The translations under genes were made by a program, and so were the position numbers. From an uncultured Pelagibacteraceae bacterium (GTDB taxonomy: Bacteria; Pseudomonadota; Alphaproteobacteria; Pelagibacterales; Pelagibacteraceae), in the NCBI GenBank assembly GCA_902579985.1, contig CACHIV010000003.1:51194-115193 (forward strand): a DNA stretch of 64,000 bases, given 5' to 3'. This document shows, in pieces, positions 50,201 through 58,660 of this stretch. Positions within the stretch are counted from its first letter, which is position 1. Each line of letters opens with the position of its first letter. Under the pieces are notes generated by a model. It searched no databases. It was not told the DNA's origin and was given only the letters and a program-made list of their open reading frames with translations.

Positions 50201-51351
50201 GGTTCTCCTGGTCTTAGTACTTTATAAATTTCTGAAATAGCATCATTTTTATTATTATTTTTATCATTTAAAATCGTGTTTAATAAATAAGGTCCTTTAT
50301 TAATTGAATTGGTAATTGAAACTTCAATTGAAGATATATTACTTTCCAAAATTTTCTTGAGAATTGTATCGTTTAATTCTGTACCAATTTCAAAAGTTCC
50401 TCCGTCTTCATCATTAATCTTAATACTTTTATGAAGAAATTTTCCAAAAAGAGACTCCTGAGAAACAAGTATATCTTTTAATCCATCATTAGCTAATTTT
50501 TTGGCAGTTAAATAATTTACTTTATCTCCTAATTTAATTACAACTTTTCCATTTTTAGAATCAACAACTTCTTCAGAAAAATTTTTTGCTTTATAATTTT
50601 CTGGATTAAATTTTGTTTTCCATTTTTGTGTATTATGATCTAATGTATAAATTTCTTTATCATAAAATTCATCAGCTATTTCAGATTTAGTAAAACCTAA
50701 AGCCATAAGTAAAGTAGAAGCAAATATCTTTTTTTTTCTATCTATTTTAAAATATAAAAAATCTTTAACATCATATTCAAAATCTAACCATGACCCTCTG
50801 TTTGGTATAACTCTACAATTGAAAAGAAGCTTTCCACTTGCATGAGTTTTACCTTTATCATGATCAAAAAATACCCCTGGGCTTCTGTGCATTTGATTAA
50901 CTACAACTCTTTGAACTCCATTAGTTATAAAAGTTCCACTGTCGGTCATCATTGGAACTTCTCCCATATAAACTTCTTGTTCTTTAGCAGACAAAATATC
51001 TTTTGTATTATTTTCTTGGTCTATTTCATAAACAACTAATCTTAAAGTGCACTTGAGCGCTGAAGTATAAGATAACCCTCTTTGAATACATTCTTCAGTA
51101 TCAAATTTAGGTTTTTCTAAATTATAAGAAACATATTCTAGTGTTGCTTTATCATTTAAATCTTCTATTGGAAAAATACTTTTAAAAACTCTGTCAAAAC
51201 CTTTAGTTAATTCACCAGCCTGAGTCTCAAAATCAGTTAACTGTTTATATGAATTTTTTTGTACTTCAATTAAGTTTGGAATAGATAAACTTTCAGAAAG
51301 TTTACCAAAGCTTTTTCTAACATTTTTTTTTTCAGTAAAAGATAATTGCAT
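47263..51351 (-). CDS. rpoB: RNA polymerase beta subunit
   Basis: Second large catalytic subunit (1362 aa). The rifampicin-binding cluster reads [20 protein letters not shown] followed by [10 protein letters not shown]: the residues equal to Asp516, His526 and Ser531 of E. coli are all wild type, so the enzyme should be rifampicin-sensitive. The active-site regions [12 protein letters not shown] and [15 protein letters not shown] and the C-terminal clamp segment [18 protein letters not shown] are present. Preceded by a 56-bp gap with a perfect hairpin. Confidence 0.99.
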   Translation of the reverse strand: MQLSFTEKKNVRKSFGKLSESLSIPNLIEVQKNSYKQLTDFETQAGELTKGFDRVFKSIFPIEDLNDKATLEYVSYNLEKPKFDTEECIQRGLSYTSALKCTLRLVVYEIDQENNTKDILSAKEQEVYMGEVPMMTDSGTFITNGVQRVVVNQMHRSPGVFFDHDKGKTHASGKLLFNCRVIPNRGSWLDFEYDVKDFLYFKIDRKKKIFASTLLMALGFTKSEIADEFYDKEIYTLDHNTQKWKTKFNPENYKAKNFSEEVVDSKNGKVVIKLGDKVNYLTAKKLANDGLKDILVSQESLFGKFLHKSIKINDEDGGTFEIGTELNDTILKKILESNISSIEVSITNSINKGPYLLNTILNDKNNNKNDAISEIYKVLRPGEPPTVEIATQIFDNLFFSSDRYDLSDVGRVKMNSRLNLDCSDKVTILRNDDIIAIIHKMLDLRDGKDEVDDIDHLGNRRVRSVGELVENQARIGVYRMERAIKEKMTTLDVESAMPQDLINAKPLTVSLKDFFVSSQLSQFMDQTNPLSEITHKRRVSALGPGGLTRERAGFEVRDVHPTHYGRICPIETPEGPNIGLINSLSTYAKINKYGFIESPYKKVKNGVVEDKVEYLSAMEETKYTIAQANTKVDKNGKIIEELVSSRENLNFILSKPENIDYIDVSPKQLVSVAASLIPFLENDDANRALMGSNMMRQAVPLLKPESPLVGTGIESDVALDSGVTIVANREGIVDKIDGKRIVIKATEETDFTKSGVDIYNLQKFKRSNQNTCINQKPLVRVGDKVKAGDIIADGPSTKLGELALGKNVTVAFMPWQGYNFEDSILISERCVTDDVFTSVHIVEYEVMARDTKLGEEEITRDIPNVNEEALKNLDESGIVYIGAEVKAGDILVGKVTPKGDSASGPEEKLLRSIFGEKAIDVTDTSLKMSRGSSGTVVDVRVFNRHGIEKDERSITIERAEIETVQQDKIVEEEILERSIKQRAIQILSGSSLTKKIKDLEVGSKLDLETINKISINDLFKITVGNDNAEASIAQLKDQFNKAKQDILERFEDKVLKIRSGDDLLPSVMKMVKVFVAIKRRLRPGDKMSGRHGNKGVVSKIVPVEDMPYKADGRPVDIVLNPLGVPSRMNVGQILETHLGWACKEFGEEVKRLVNENNKKFEKTQKISSFLKSIYGNEIFDGGIDKLNKTEFKDLCENLQNGVAVATPVFDGAKEKDVSKMLELAKLPTSGQAYLWDGRTGEMFDRPVTVGIIYMLKLHHLVEDKIHARSTGPYSLVTQQPLGGKAQLGGQRFGEMEVWALEAYGASYSLQEILTVKSDDVAGRVKVYETIVKGEENFESGIPESFNVLVKEIKSLALNIELN

Positions 51352-51359
51352 TTATAGTC

Positions 51360-51389
51360 ATTTACTGATTAATAAATTAATCAGTAAAT
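51360..51389 (-). promoter_or_regulatory. perfect inverted repeat between rplL and rpoB (RNA hairpin)
   Basis: TTTACTGATTAA, a 4-nt spacer TAAA, and TTAATCAGTAAA form a perfect 12-bp stem, extended to 13 bp by the flanking A-T pair. It fills half of the 56-bp rplL-rpoB gap and ends 8 bases before the rpoB ATG. No U-run follows on the minus strand, so a simple intrinsic terminator is unlikely. In E. coli the same gap holds an attenuator and an RNase III site that lower rpoBC relative to L12; a similar processing role is inferred here. Confidence 0.7.
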
Positions 51390-51407
51390 AGGTTCTTTCT
51401 AATTAAT

Positions 51408-51776
51408 TTATTTAAGTTCTACTTTAGCCCCAGCTGCTTCCAGCTTAGCTTTAATTTCTTCAGCATCTTTTTTGTTAACGCCAGCCTTAACTTCCTTCGG
51501 AGCACCCTCAACTAGATCTTTTGCTTCTTTAAGACCTAATGATGTTGCAGCTCTAACTTCTTTAATAACGTTAATTTTTTTATCTCCTGCGGATACTAGC
51601 ATAATCGAAAACTCATCTTTAGTTTCCTCTGCTGCTCCACCTGCGGCAGCTGCTGCTGGAGCTGCTGCAGCCATCGCTGTAACACCCCATTTTTCTTCAA
51701 GTTGTTTTGAAAGTTCGGCTGCTTCAACAACAGTCAAACTAGATAAATCTTCAATAATTTTATTTAGATCAGGCAT
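51408..51776 (-). CDS. rplL: 50S ribosomal protein L7/L12
   Basis: Stalk protein that recruits translation GTPases, present in several copies per ribosome (122 aa). N-terminal dimerisation domain ([20 protein letters not shown]), Ala/Gly-rich hinge ([16 protein letters not shown]) and C-terminal factor-binding domain ([20 protein letters not shown]) are all recognisable. Fourteen bp after rplJ; followed by the hairpin before rpoB. Confidence 0.98.
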   Translation of the reverse strand: MPDLNKIIEDLSSLTVVEAAELSKQLEEKWGVTAMAAAAPAAAAAGGAAEETKDEFSIMLVSAGDKKINVIKEVRAATSLGLKEAKDLVEGAPKEVKAGVNKKDAEEIKAKLEAAGAKVELK

Positions 51777-51790
51777 ATTTTTTGTTTTTT

Positions 51791-52306
51791 TTAGGTTGTT
51801 TTTTCAGAATTTTCTGCAGTCAAACTACTCATTTTTTTAGTTCGTGCAAGTAAAATACTTACAAATTTTGATGCAGGTGTAGCTAAAATTCCTGTAATTT
51901 TAGCTCTTGCCTCGTCTAGTGTTGGTGAATTAGCGACATTTTGAACTCCTGCTTGATCAAGAATCTCTTCACCCATCATTCCACCTAAAAGCTTTAAATT
52001 TTCATTATCTTTAGCAAATTTAGATAAAATTCTTGCAGAAATTATCGCATCGTCAGAAAAGGCTACAGCAGTTGCTCCACTAAATAAATTTGAAAGATCT
52101 TTACATCTTGTTTTTTCTAAAGCTAATTTTGTGATTCTATTTTTGGTAATTTTAAATTGTATTCCATGTTCTCTCATTTGAGATCTTAACTCATCTAATT
52201 GAGTCATTGTTAGTCCTTGATAGTGTGTCACCAAAATTGATTTATTATTCTCGAATTTTGCTTTCATTTCATTAATATAGTTATTTTTTTGTTCTTTATT
52301 CATCAT
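51791..52306 (-). CDS. rplJ: 50S ribosomal protein L10
   Basis: Stalk base that anchors L12 dimers (171 aa). Family segments are [20 protein letters not shown] and [13 protein letters not shown]; the C-terminal helix binding L12 begins near residue 140. Two ATGs in a row make the start ambiguous by one residue. Only 2 bp separate it from rplA, so the long L10-binding mRNA leader known from E. coli cannot be in the gap. Confidence 0.97.
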   Translation of the reverse strand: MMNKEQKNNYINEMKAKFENNKSILVTHYQGLTMTQLDELRSQMREHGIQFKITKNRITKLALEKTRCKDLSNLFSGATAVAFSDDAIISARILSKFAKDNENLKLLGGMMGEEILDQAGVQNVANSPTLDEARAKITGILATPASKFVSILLARTKKMSSLTAENSEKTT

Positions 52307-52308
52307 AA

Positions 52309-52998
52309 CTAAATAGATTTTCCTAATTTAACTTTATAAGAAACTCCCATACTTGAGGTTATAAAAGTATTTTTAATTAACTCACCCTTTAAAGTAAGAT
52401 TCCCTTTTTCTTTTTCTAAAGTTTCTAAAATTGCATTAAAATTTTTTAATAATTTATCATCTTTAAAAGATTTTTTTCCTATACTTACTCCAATATTTCC
52501 ATCTTTATCATTTCGTATTTCAACTTGACCTGATTTTGCATCAGTAACTACTTGCTTTATGTTATTAGAAACTGAACCTAATTTAGGATTAGGCATCAAA
52601 CCTTTAGGTCCTAAAATTTTACCAAGTTTAGAAAGTTTAACCATCATGCCAGGAGTACAAATTAATTTTTCAAAATTTAATTCACCTGCTTTAATTTTTT
52701 CAATAAATTCATCGCTACCTACAATATCTGCACCAGCATCTTTTGCTTCTTGTGATTTAGAGTCTTCACATACAACTGCAACCTTGATTTTTTTACCATT
52801 ACCACCAGGTAAATTTACTATTGTTCTTATATTTAGTTCACCTTTTTTTTGTTTATTGTTTACTTGCAAACTTAAATCTATTGACTCATCAAATTTTGTA
52901 GTACAGTTTTTTTTAACTAAAGGTAATAGTTTATCTATTGTTTCTGAATCTAGCTCATTTGTTTTTTTTGATAATTGTTTAAATCTTTTTGATGCCAT
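52309..52998 (-). CDS. rplA: 50S ribosomal protein L1
   Basis: L1-stalk protein that guides E-site tRNA out (229 aa). Diagnostic are LPGGNGKKIKVAVVCEDSKS and the central GPKGLMPNPKLGSVSNNIKQ. In E. coli L1 represses its own operon at the rplK leader. ATG overlaps the rplK stop by one base. Confidence 0.98.
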   Translation of the reverse strand: MASKRFKQLSKKTNELDSETIDKLLPLVKKNCTTKFDESIDLSLQVNNKQKKGELNIRTIVNLPGGNGKKIKVAVVCEDSKSQEAKDAGADIVGSDEFIEKIKAGELNFEKLICTPGMMVKLSKLGKILGPKGLMPNPKLGSVSNNIKQVVTDAKSGQVEIRNDKDGNIGVSIGKKSFKDDKLLKNFNAILETLEKEKGNLTLKGELIKNTFITSSMGVSYKVKLGKSI

Positions 52999-53423
52999 TA
53001 GTCTTTAACCTCTATACCCATTGATCTTGCTGAACCTGCAATAATTTTTACTGCTTGTTCTAAATCATGAGCGTTTAAATCTTTCATTTTTTGTTTTGCG
53101 ATTTCTTCAGCTTGTTTTTTTGTAATTGATGCTACAATGTTTCTACCTGGCTCTTGTGAACCACCTTTTAATTTAGCTGCTTCTTTAATAAAATGTGAAG
53201 CTGGTGGTGACTTAATTTCAAAATCAAATTTTTTATCTTTATACACTGTAATTATTACAGGAATTGGTTTACCCATGAAAGCTTTTGTTTTTTCATTAAA
53301 TGCTTTACAAAATTCCATTATATTAATTCCCCTTTGACCTAAAGCAGGGCCAACTGGAGGAGCAGGGTTGGCTTGTCCTCCCAGAATTTGTAATTTTACA
53401 TATCCACTAATTTCTTTTGCCAT
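52998..53423 (-). CDS. rplK: 50S ribosomal protein L11
   Basis: GTPase-centre protein (141 aa), binding site for thiostrepton together with 23S rRNA. Segment [20 protein letters not shown] at the N-terminal proline-rich linker and [10 protein letters not shown] at the end identify it. One-base overlaps with nusG and rplA. Confidence 0.98.
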   Translation of the reverse strand: MAKEISGYVKLQILGGQANPAPPVGPALGQRGINIMEFCKAFNEKTKAFMGKPIPVIITVYKDKKFDFEIKSPPASHFIKEAAKLKGGSQEPGRNIVASITKKQAEEIAKQKMKDLNAHDLEQAVKIIAGSARSMGIEVKD

Positions 53424-53953
53424 TAACTTACTTTCTCAACTTGGTTATACTCTAAATCAACAGGGGTAGGTCGCCCAAAAATTGAAACTGAAACTTTTAG
53501 TCTAGATTTTTCTTCGTCAACATCTTCAACCATTCCACTGAATGATGCAAAAGGTCCATCCACAACTTGAACTTTTTCACCAACACTGTACTCTATACCA
53601 GATTTTGGCTGCGCTACACCATCTTTTATTTGACCTAATATCATTTCTATCTCTTTATCTGAAACAGGCACTGGAATACCTTTTGAACCTAAAAAACCAC
53701 TTACTCTCTTTAAATTCTTAATTAAATGATAAAGCTCATTATCCATTTCACTTTTTATTAAAATATATCCAGGAAAATATTTCTTTTTTTTTTGAACTCT
53801 TTTTCCCCTTTTAACTTCAGTTACATCGTGTGTAGGAACAACTATTTCATCAATTTTATGAGATATCTTAGCTTTTTCAGCCTCTTCCTTAATCAGTCCT
53901 GCGACTTTATTCTCAAAATTTGAATGCGATTGAACTATATACCAATTTTTCAT
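53423..53953 (-). CDS. nusG: transcription termination/antitermination factor NusG
   Basis: Binds RNA polymerase across the cleft and couples it to Rho or to ribosomes through S10 (176 aa). NGN domain with [16 protein letters not shown] and [12 protein letters not shown], then a KOW domain ([20 protein letters not shown]) from about residue 122. One-base overlaps with secE upstream and rplK downstream. Confidence 0.98.
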   Translation of the reverse strand: MKNWYIVQSHSNFENKVAGLIKEEAEKAKISHKIDEIVVPTHDVTEVKRGKRVQKKKKYFPGYILIKSEMDNELYHLIKNLKRVSGFLGSKGIPVPVSDKEIEMILGQIKDGVAQPKSGIEYSVGEKVQVVDGPFASFSGMVEDVDEEKSRLKVSVSIFGRPTPVDLEYNQVEKVS

Positions 53954-54144
53954 TAAATACTTACCTTCAACAATGCTTCCAGCAAAAATTTAAGTACTTG
54001 ATCAAGAAGTAAAAAAAAGATTGACATTATAACCGCCATAGCAAATACCATTAATGCTCCTTGCATTGTTTCTTTAGCAGTAGGCCAAGAAACTTTGAAG
54101 GCCTCTTGTTTAACTTCTTGAATAAATTTAATCGGGTTTTTCAT
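53953..54144 (-). CDS. secE: preprotein translocase subunit SecE (minimal form)
   Basis: Clamp subunit of SecYEG (63 aa). It is the one-span type: an amphipathic helix with FIQEVKQEAFKVSWPTAKET, then a single membrane helix (about 28-58). The two extra N-terminal spans of E. coli SecE are missing, as in most bacteria. Located between tRNA-Trp and nusG. Confidence 0.96.
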   Translation of the reverse strand: MKNPIKFIQEVKQEAFKVSWPTAKETMQGALMVFAMAVIMSIFFLLLDQVLKFLLEALLKVSI

Positions 54145-54163
54145 AATATAAATTTAGTTTAAT

Positions 54164-54239
54164 TGGCAGGAGCGGAGGGACTCGAACCCTCAGCCTCCGG
54201 TTTTGGAGACCGGCGCTCTACCAATTGAGCTACACTCCT
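54164..54239 (-). tRNA. tRNA-Trp(CCA)
   Basis: 76-nt cloverleaf on the minus strand. Acceptor AGGAGTG pairs with CGCTCCT, discriminator G, encoded CCA. Anticodon stem CCGGT/ACCGG with loop CTCCAAA gives anticodon CCA. Located 7 bases downstream of the tuf stop and 19 bases before secE, in the same direction; the tuf-trnW-secE order is common in alphaproteobacteria. Confidence 0.98.
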
Positions 54240-54246
54240 ATAGAGT

Positions 54247-55437
54247 TTACTCTATAATTTTTGTTACTACTCCAGCTCCAACTGTTCTACCACCCTCACG
54301 AATAGCAAAGTTCAATTTTTCACCCATAGCAATTGGTGTAATTAATTTAACAGTAAATTTAGCATCGTCACCTGGCATAACCATTTCTGTGCCAGCTGGT
54401 AATTCTACTTCTCCTGTTACATCTGTAGTTCTAAAATAAAACTGAGGTCTGTATTTAGTAAAAAATGGCGTATGTCTTCCACCTTCTTCTTTTTTTAATA
54501 CATAAGCCTGAGCTTCGAATTTAGTATGTGGAGTAATTGATGCAGGTTTACATAGGACTTGTCCCCTTTCAACATCATCTCTTTCTACCCCTCTTAAAAG
54601 AACACCAATATTATCTCCTGCTTCACCTGAGTCTAAAAGTTTTCTAAACATTTCAACACCAGTACAAACTGATTTTTTAGTAGCTCTAATACCTACTATT
54701 TCAATTTCTTCTCCAGTTTTAATTTGTCCTGACTCAACTCTTCCTGTTACTACAGTCCCTCTTCCCGAAATTGAAAAAACATCTTCTACTGGCATCAAGA
54801 AAGGTTTGTCGATCTCTCTAGTAGGTTGAGGAATAAATTCATCAACTGCCTTCATTAATTCCAAAATAGAATTTTTTCCGATTGCTTCATCCCTTTTTTC
54901 CACTGCCGCTAATGCAGAGCCTTTTATAATAGGAGTTTTATCGCCTGGATATTTGTAAGAGGTTAATAGTTCTCTAATTTCTTCTTCCACAAGTTCAAGC
55001 ATGTCTTTATCGTCTACTTGATCTACTTTATTTAAATAAACTACTATTGCAGGTATTCCAACTTGTCTTCCTAAAAGAATATGTTCTCTTGTTTGAGGCA
55101 TTGGACCATCAGCAGCATTAACTACTAAAATAGCACCATCCATCTGAGCAGCGCCAGTAATCATGTTTTTTACATAGTCAGCATGACCTGGACAATCTAC
55201 ATGCGCGTAGTGTCTTTTTTCAGTTTCATACTCTACGTGGGCAGTTGAAATTGTAATACCTCTCTCTTTTTCTTCAGGGGCTTTATCAATTTGATCATAA
55301 GCAACAGCTTTGGCACCACCAGCCTCTGCGAGAACATTTGTAATAGCCGCAGTTAAAGTTGTTTTGCCATGATCGACATGACCGATTGTACCAATGTTAC
55401 AGTGCGGTTTATTTCTTACGAATTTTTCTTTTGACAT
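54247..55437 (-). CDS. tuf: elongation factor Tu
   Basis: GTPase that delivers aminoacyl-tRNA to the ribosome (396 aa). The G motifs are [25 protein letters not shown] and [11 protein letters not shown], and the RGITI switch I segment is intact; domains 2 and 3 follow at normal length. It is the only tuf in the window and is absent from its other usual place after fusA. tRNA-Gly lies 48 bp upstream and tRNA-Trp 7 bp downstream on the same strand. Confidence 0.99.
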   Translation of the reverse strand: MSKEKFVRNKPHCNIGTIGHVDHGKTTLTAAITNVLAEAGGAKAVAYDQIDKAPEEKERGITISTAHVEYETEKRHYAHVDCPGHADYVKNMITGAAQMDGAILVVNAADGPMPQTREHILLGRQVGIPAIVVYLNKVDQVDDKDMLELVEEEIRELLTSYKYPGDKTPIIKGSALAAVEKRDEAIGKNSILELMKAVDEFIPQPTREIDKPFLMPVEDVFSISGRGTVVTGRVESGQIKTGEEIEIVGIRATKKSVCTGVEMFRKLLDSGEAGDNIGVLLRGVERDDVERGQVLCKPASITPHTKFEAQAYVLKKEEGGRHTPFFTKYRPQFYFRTTDVTGEVELPAGTEMVMPGDDAKFTVKLITPIAMGEKLNFAIREGGRTVGAGVVTKIIE

Positions 55438-55485
55438 TTCTTTTTTTACCTCAGTTTTAGTTTTTCATTAATAATCTTTTTTATT

Positions 55486-55559
55486 TGGAGCGGGTAAAGA
55501 GAATCGAACTCTTACATCCAGCTTGGAAGGCTAGCGTTCTACCATTGAACTACACCCGC
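55486..55559 (-). tRNA. tRNA-Gly(TCC)
   Basis: 74-nt cloverleaf on the minus strand. Acceptor GCGGGTG pairs with TACCCGC (one G-T pair), discriminator T, encoded CCA. Anticodon stem CTAGC/GCTGG encloses loop CTTCCAA, giving TCC (reads GGA/GGG). Between tRNA-Tyr and tuf, as in the tyrU-glyT-(thrT)-tufB order of enterobacteria. Confidence 0.98.
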
Positions 55560-55603
55560 ACAAAATCAAGAATTACGCTCCATTGTTAAAAAGTCTTACT
55601 GAA

Positions 55604-55689
55604 TGGTGGAGGGGGAAAGATTCGAACTTTCGAAGACCGAAGTCAACGGGTTTACAGCCCGCCCCATTTGACCGCTCTGGAACCCCTCC
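55604..55689 (-). tRNA. tRNA-Tyr(GTA)
   Basis: 86-nt class II tRNA on the minus strand. Acceptor GGAGGGG pairs with CCCCTCC, discriminator A, encoded CCA. Anticodon stem GCGGG/CCCGT with loop CTGTAAA gives GTA. The long variable arm is typical of bacterial tRNA-Tyr. It is the first gene of the minus-strand translation block. Confidence 0.98.
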
Positions 55690-55694
55690 TTACT

Positions 55695-55708
55695 GGGGAA
55701 GTGTCCCC
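55695..55708 (-). other. GC-rich hairpin in the tRNA-Tyr 5' leader
   Basis: GGGGA/TCCCC with a 4-nt loop, 6 bases upstream of the tRNA-Tyr 5' end and inside the presumed transcript. Five consecutive G-C-rich pairs stand out in DNA this AT-rich. It might aid folding or RNase P processing of the precursor (inference). Confidence 0.45.
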
Positions 55709-55737
55709 TGTTCAATAAAGCTTCAAACAACATGCGT

Positions 55738-55765
55738 TTTATATATTTTTATTGTGCAAATGCAA
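55738..55765 (-). promoter_or_regulatory. candidate promoter of the tRNA-Tyr/tuf block
   Basis: On the minus strand: TTGCAT (55765-55760), 16-nt spacer, TATAAA (55743-55738), about 50 nt upstream of tRNA-Tyr. The -10 is good, the -35 weak. The 130-bp gap to rlmB (55690-55819) also has to hold the divergent rlmB promoter, for which TTGCTG (55774) and TATAAA (55800) are seen, but 20 nt apart, too wide to trust. Confidence 0.45.
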
Positions 55766-55819
55766 CACGAGATTTGCTGGGAAAACGTGATAAAATACGT
55801 ATAAAACAAGGATAATTTT

Positions 55820-56563
55820 ATGAATAAAAGGTCTTTTTTCATTGCAGGCCAGCACGCTGTTATAGAAGCACTTAAAAACCCTAACAGGAAGGTAATAAGG
55901 GTTTTTTTGACTGAAGATAGCAAAAAAAATATTCATAAGAAAAATCCAAAAAAAAATATACTAAAAGATGTAAAAATTTATTTTAAGTCAAAAAAAGAAT
56001 TAGATAAATATACTTCCAAAGATCAAATAATGCATGGTGGTTATGTTGCAGAGGTTGAACATCTAGAACAGCCAGTATTAAAGGAATTTATAAAAGGAAA
56101 AAAAAATTTAACATTTATTTGTATTGATGAAGTAACTGATCCCAGAAATATTGGTTCATTGATAAGAAGTGCAGTATGTTTTAATATAGATGGTTTAATT
56201 ATTAAAGACAGACACTTTCCATCTGATAGTAAATTGATGTATAAAGCAGCAAGTGGATGTATAGAACATCTAAATATATTTGAGGTAGCAAATATAAATT
56301 CTACACTCAAAAATTTAAGAGAAAAAAACTTTTGGGTGTATGGATTTGATACAGTAGGAACAAAAAACTTTACAGAAATTAAATGGGAAGGAAATAATAT
56401 ATTACTTTTTGGATCTGAGGGTTTTGGAATGAGAAAACATACTAAAAAATACACAGATTATTTTGTTCGAATAGATATAAATAAAAATGTTGAAAGTTTA
56501 AATATATCTAATAGTGCGGCTATTGTATTTCATCATATTAATTATTTAAAAAAATTATCTTAA
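55820..56563 (+). CDS. rlmB: 23S rRNA (guanosine-2'-O-)-methyltransferase RlmB-like (SpoU family)
   Basis: SPOUT-fold methyltransferase of 247 aa. An N-terminal L30e-like substrate-binding domain (about 1-85; FFIAGQHAVIEALKNPNRKV) precedes the trefoil-knot domain with the three SpoU motifs: IDEVTDPRNIGSLIRSAV, LLFGSEGFGMR and LNISNSAAIVFHH. RlmB methylates G2251 of E. coli 23S rRNA; SpoU paralogues with other targets exist, so the exact nucleotide is inferred. Preceded by AAGGATAATTTTATG. Confidence 0.9.
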   Translation: MNKRSFFIAGQHAVIEALKNPNRKVIRVFLTEDSKKNIHKKNPKKNILKDVKIYFKSKKELDKYTSKDQIMHGGYVAEVEHLEQPVLKEFIKGKKNLTFICIDEVTDPRNIGSLIRSAVCFNIDGLIIKDRHFPSDSKLMYKAASGCIEHLNIFEVANINSTLKNLREKNFWVYGFDTVGTKNFTEIKWEGNNILLFGSEGFGMRKHTKKYTDYFVRIDINKNVESLNISNSAAIVFHHINYLKKLS

Positions 56564-56573
56564 TTAAAAAAAT

Positions 56574-57668
56574 TTAAACTTTATTTATAATATTTTCTAA
56601 TTCTACAAGCGTTTTTTTTTTATTAAATCTATTGAGTGAATTAAAACCTTTCTTCGCTTTATTAATTGCATGATTATAATTCTTTACAATATTTATTATT
56701 TGTTTTTTAAAACTTTTATCACTACCAGGTTTATATAAATAACCAAATTTTCCATTTTGAAAAATATAATCGCTTAAACCAACTTTTGTTGGTGCTAAGC
56801 AAGGTATCTTATAAGAGAGAGCTTCTCCTAAAATATTTGGTGTGCCATCATATTTTGATGTGACACAAACTAAATCGATTATCTTATGTAATTTAACAAG
56901 AGGATTTTCTACATATCCATAATATTTAATATTTTTAGAAAATTTTTTTGAAATTTTTTTCATTTCATTTAAACAATTACCTTTGCCAACAATATGAATT
57001 TTATATTTATCAAAATTATTTAGGTCAATTAAGTTTCTAATAAAAAAAATTGGATCTTTATCATAAACTAATCTACCTATGAAGAAAATATTATAACTCT
57101 TTTTAACTTTTTTTTTACCATAATTTTTTGGGAAAAAATTATAAACAACTTTTACATTTTTTATATTTAAATTCTTTTTAAAATGATTCTTATTATCTTC
57201 TGAAAAGGTAATTACCATATCTGAATATTTATAAAATTTAATAATAAATTTTTTAAAAAAATGTTTTTTATTTATGTATTTTGACTCGTATTTGTTCTTA
57301 GTATTTGAAATAGCCGTTGGTGTTCTAATAACCAACTTTTTTTTTAGTCCTAAAAATTTAAGTATTAATAAAAAGAAATGATCCTGAAGTGAAAAAATTA
57401 TAGTATCTTGTTTTAAAATTTTAAGTAATAATAAAGTACAAATTAAATTATTTAAAATTCTAAATCTATTTAGAAAATTAATTTTAAAATTAATTATTTT
57501 AACTTTTTTACTTATTAATCTTAATCTTTTTATATTAAAAGTATTAGTGACTAAAACTACTTCATTATTTATTGAAAAATGATTGAGATAGTTAATTAAT
57601 GTTTTTTCTATACCACCATCTGAAATTTGGGGACAAAAAAAAACTATTCTTTTTTTATTCTTACTCAA
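56574..57668 (-). CDS. glycosyltransferase family 4 protein
   Basis: GT-B fold glycosyltransferase (364 aa). The C-terminal half has the GT4 pattern: IFFIGRLVYDKDP, IHIVGKGNCL, IKYYGYVENP and SKYDGTPNILGEALSYKIP with the donor-contact Glu. The N-terminal half has the acceptor-side ISDGGIEKTLINYL motif near the start. Probably adds a sugar to an outer-membrane or capsular glycan; donor and acceptor unknown. Last gene of a run with the epimerase, DegT aminotransferase and another GT4; 4-base overlap with the epimerase. Very Lys/Asn/Ile-rich. Confidence 0.88.
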   Translation of the reverse strand: MSKNKKRIVFFCPQISDGGIEKTLINYLNHFSINNEVVLVTNTFNIKRLRLISKKVKIINFKINFLNRFRILNNLICTLLLLKILKQDTIIFSLQDHFFLLILKFLGLKKKLVIRTPTAISNTKNKYESKYINKKHFFKKFIIKFYKYSDMVITFSEDNKNHFKKNLNIKNVKVVYNFFPKNYGKKKVKKSYNIFFIGRLVYDKDPIFFIRNLIDLNNFDKYKIHIVGKGNCLNEMKKISKKFSKNIKYYGYVENPLVKLHKIIDLVCVTSKYDGTPNILGEALSYKIPCLAPTKVGLSDYIFQNGKFGYLYKPGSDKSFKKQIINIVKNYNHAINKAKKGFNSLNRFNKKKTLVELENIINKV

Positions 57669-58660
57669 TTTTGCTTATAAATATTATTGTCTATCAAATA
57701 CTTAACGTATTTTTTTACACCAATTTTTAAACTATGTTTTGGACTAAAGTTTAAAAGTTTCTTAGCTTTATTAATCGACAAAGTTCCTCTACTAGGTTTT
57801 GTAATATCTCTTTTTTTTATTTTGAATTTTAAATTTGGAAACATTTTTTTTAAATTCATAACAAATGAATATAATGTTTGAGCTTTACCGTAAGTAATAT
57901 TAAATATTTGATTAACACCTTTATCCTTAGTTGCAGCTAAAACACACCCTTTTGCTAAATCCTCTATATAAGTAAAATCTAATTTTTCATTTTTTCCCTC
58001 TATTTTAATTAATTTGTCTGTAAAGGCATTTTCAATAAAAATTTGTGAAACCCTTCTATTCATATCAGTTGGTCCATAAACAGCTGAAGGTCTAATTATT
58101 GTGTAAGGAATTTTATTTAAAACACTTATTCCTTTAGTTATAATCTCACCTGCAAGCTTCATTGTTCCGTAAGCCTCCTTTGGATTTACAGGACTTGTTT
58201 CATTAACTTTATTAGAATTAAAATCTCCATAAACCATACTGGAAGATATGTATATAAATCTTTTGCATCTGTAATTCTTTTTTATCTTTTGAAGTAAAGC
58301 TATTGCATCAAGTAAATTTACTGTAGAATCAATAGATCCAATCTTTGCTTCATCAGTATTTAAATTATCAAGCTTAGCGAGAGGTAATGCAGCTGTATGA
58401 AATATAATTTCAGGTCTATGTTTTTTGATAATTTCAAATACTGATTTAAAATTATTAGTATCACATCTTTCAATTATTTTATTTTCGATAAGATCTAATC
58501 TTTTTTTTCTATAATCATAAAAATTTTTTTTTGAAGGATTCATATATCCACCAAAATTATCTAATAAAACGCATTTTTTAACTTTCTTTCTTCTTAATAA
58601 ATCGATAGCTATATGTGTTCCGATAAAACCCAGTCCGCCTGTTATTAATGCTGTCTTCAT
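57665..58660 (-). CDS. NAD-dependent sugar-nucleotide epimerase/dehydratase (extended SDR)
   Basis: Rossmann-fold enzyme (331 aa) acting on an NDP-sugar. TALITGGLGFIGTH at residues 3-16 binds NAD; catalytic YISSSMVYG and EAYGTMKLAGE give the Ser/Thr...Tyr-x3-Lys set, and IIRPSAVYGP follows. GalE-like in pattern, but whether it epimerises C4 or dehydrates cannot be told. Flanked by a DegT aminotransferase (4-base overlap) and a GT4 (4-base overlap), so it probably helps make an amino- or deoxysugar used by the cluster. Confidence 0.88.
   Translation of the reverse strand: MKTALITGGLGFIGTHIAIDLLRRKKVKKCVLLDNFGGYMNPSKKNFYDYRKKRLDLIENKIIERCDTNNFKSVFEIIKKHRPEIIFHTAALPLAKLDNLNTDEAKIGSIDSTVNLLDAIALLQKIKKNYRCKRFIYISSSMVYGDFNSNKVNETSPVNPKEAYGTMKLAGEIITKGISVLNKIPYTIIRPSAVYGPTDMNRRVSQIFIENAFTDKLIKIEGKNEKLDFTYIEDLAKGCVLAATKDKGVNQIFNITYGKAQTLYSFVMNLKKMFPNLKFKIKKRDITKPSRGTLSINKAKKLLNFSPKHSLKIGVKKYVKYLIDNNIYKQN

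Noticed and set aside
51360-51389. Intrinsic terminator after rplL
   Set aside because: The stem is perfect but AT-rich and not followed by a U-run on the transcribed strand; a processing hairpin fits better.
51472-51840. 122-aa plus-strand ORF with an Ala-rich stretch
   Set aside because: The Ala run is the mirror of the Ala-rich hinge of L7/L12 read from the opposite strand.
52559-53008. 149-aa plus-strand ORF
   Set aside because: Antisense to rplA over nearly its whole length; no recognisable domain.
55583-55804. 73-aa plus-strand ORF beginning near WWRGKDSNFRRP
   Set aside because: It is the antisense of tRNA-Tyr plus the intergenic region; such translated tRNA complements are a known false gene call.
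55723-55936. Two 65-66-aa minus-strand ORFs upstream of tRNA-Tyr
   Set aside because: They span the rlmB start and the divergent promoter region; no ribosome binding site or motif, and they would block the promoter of the tRNA block.
56041-56454. 137-aa minus-strand ORF
   Set aside because: Antisense to rlmB, whose three SpoU motifs leave no doubt about the coding strand.
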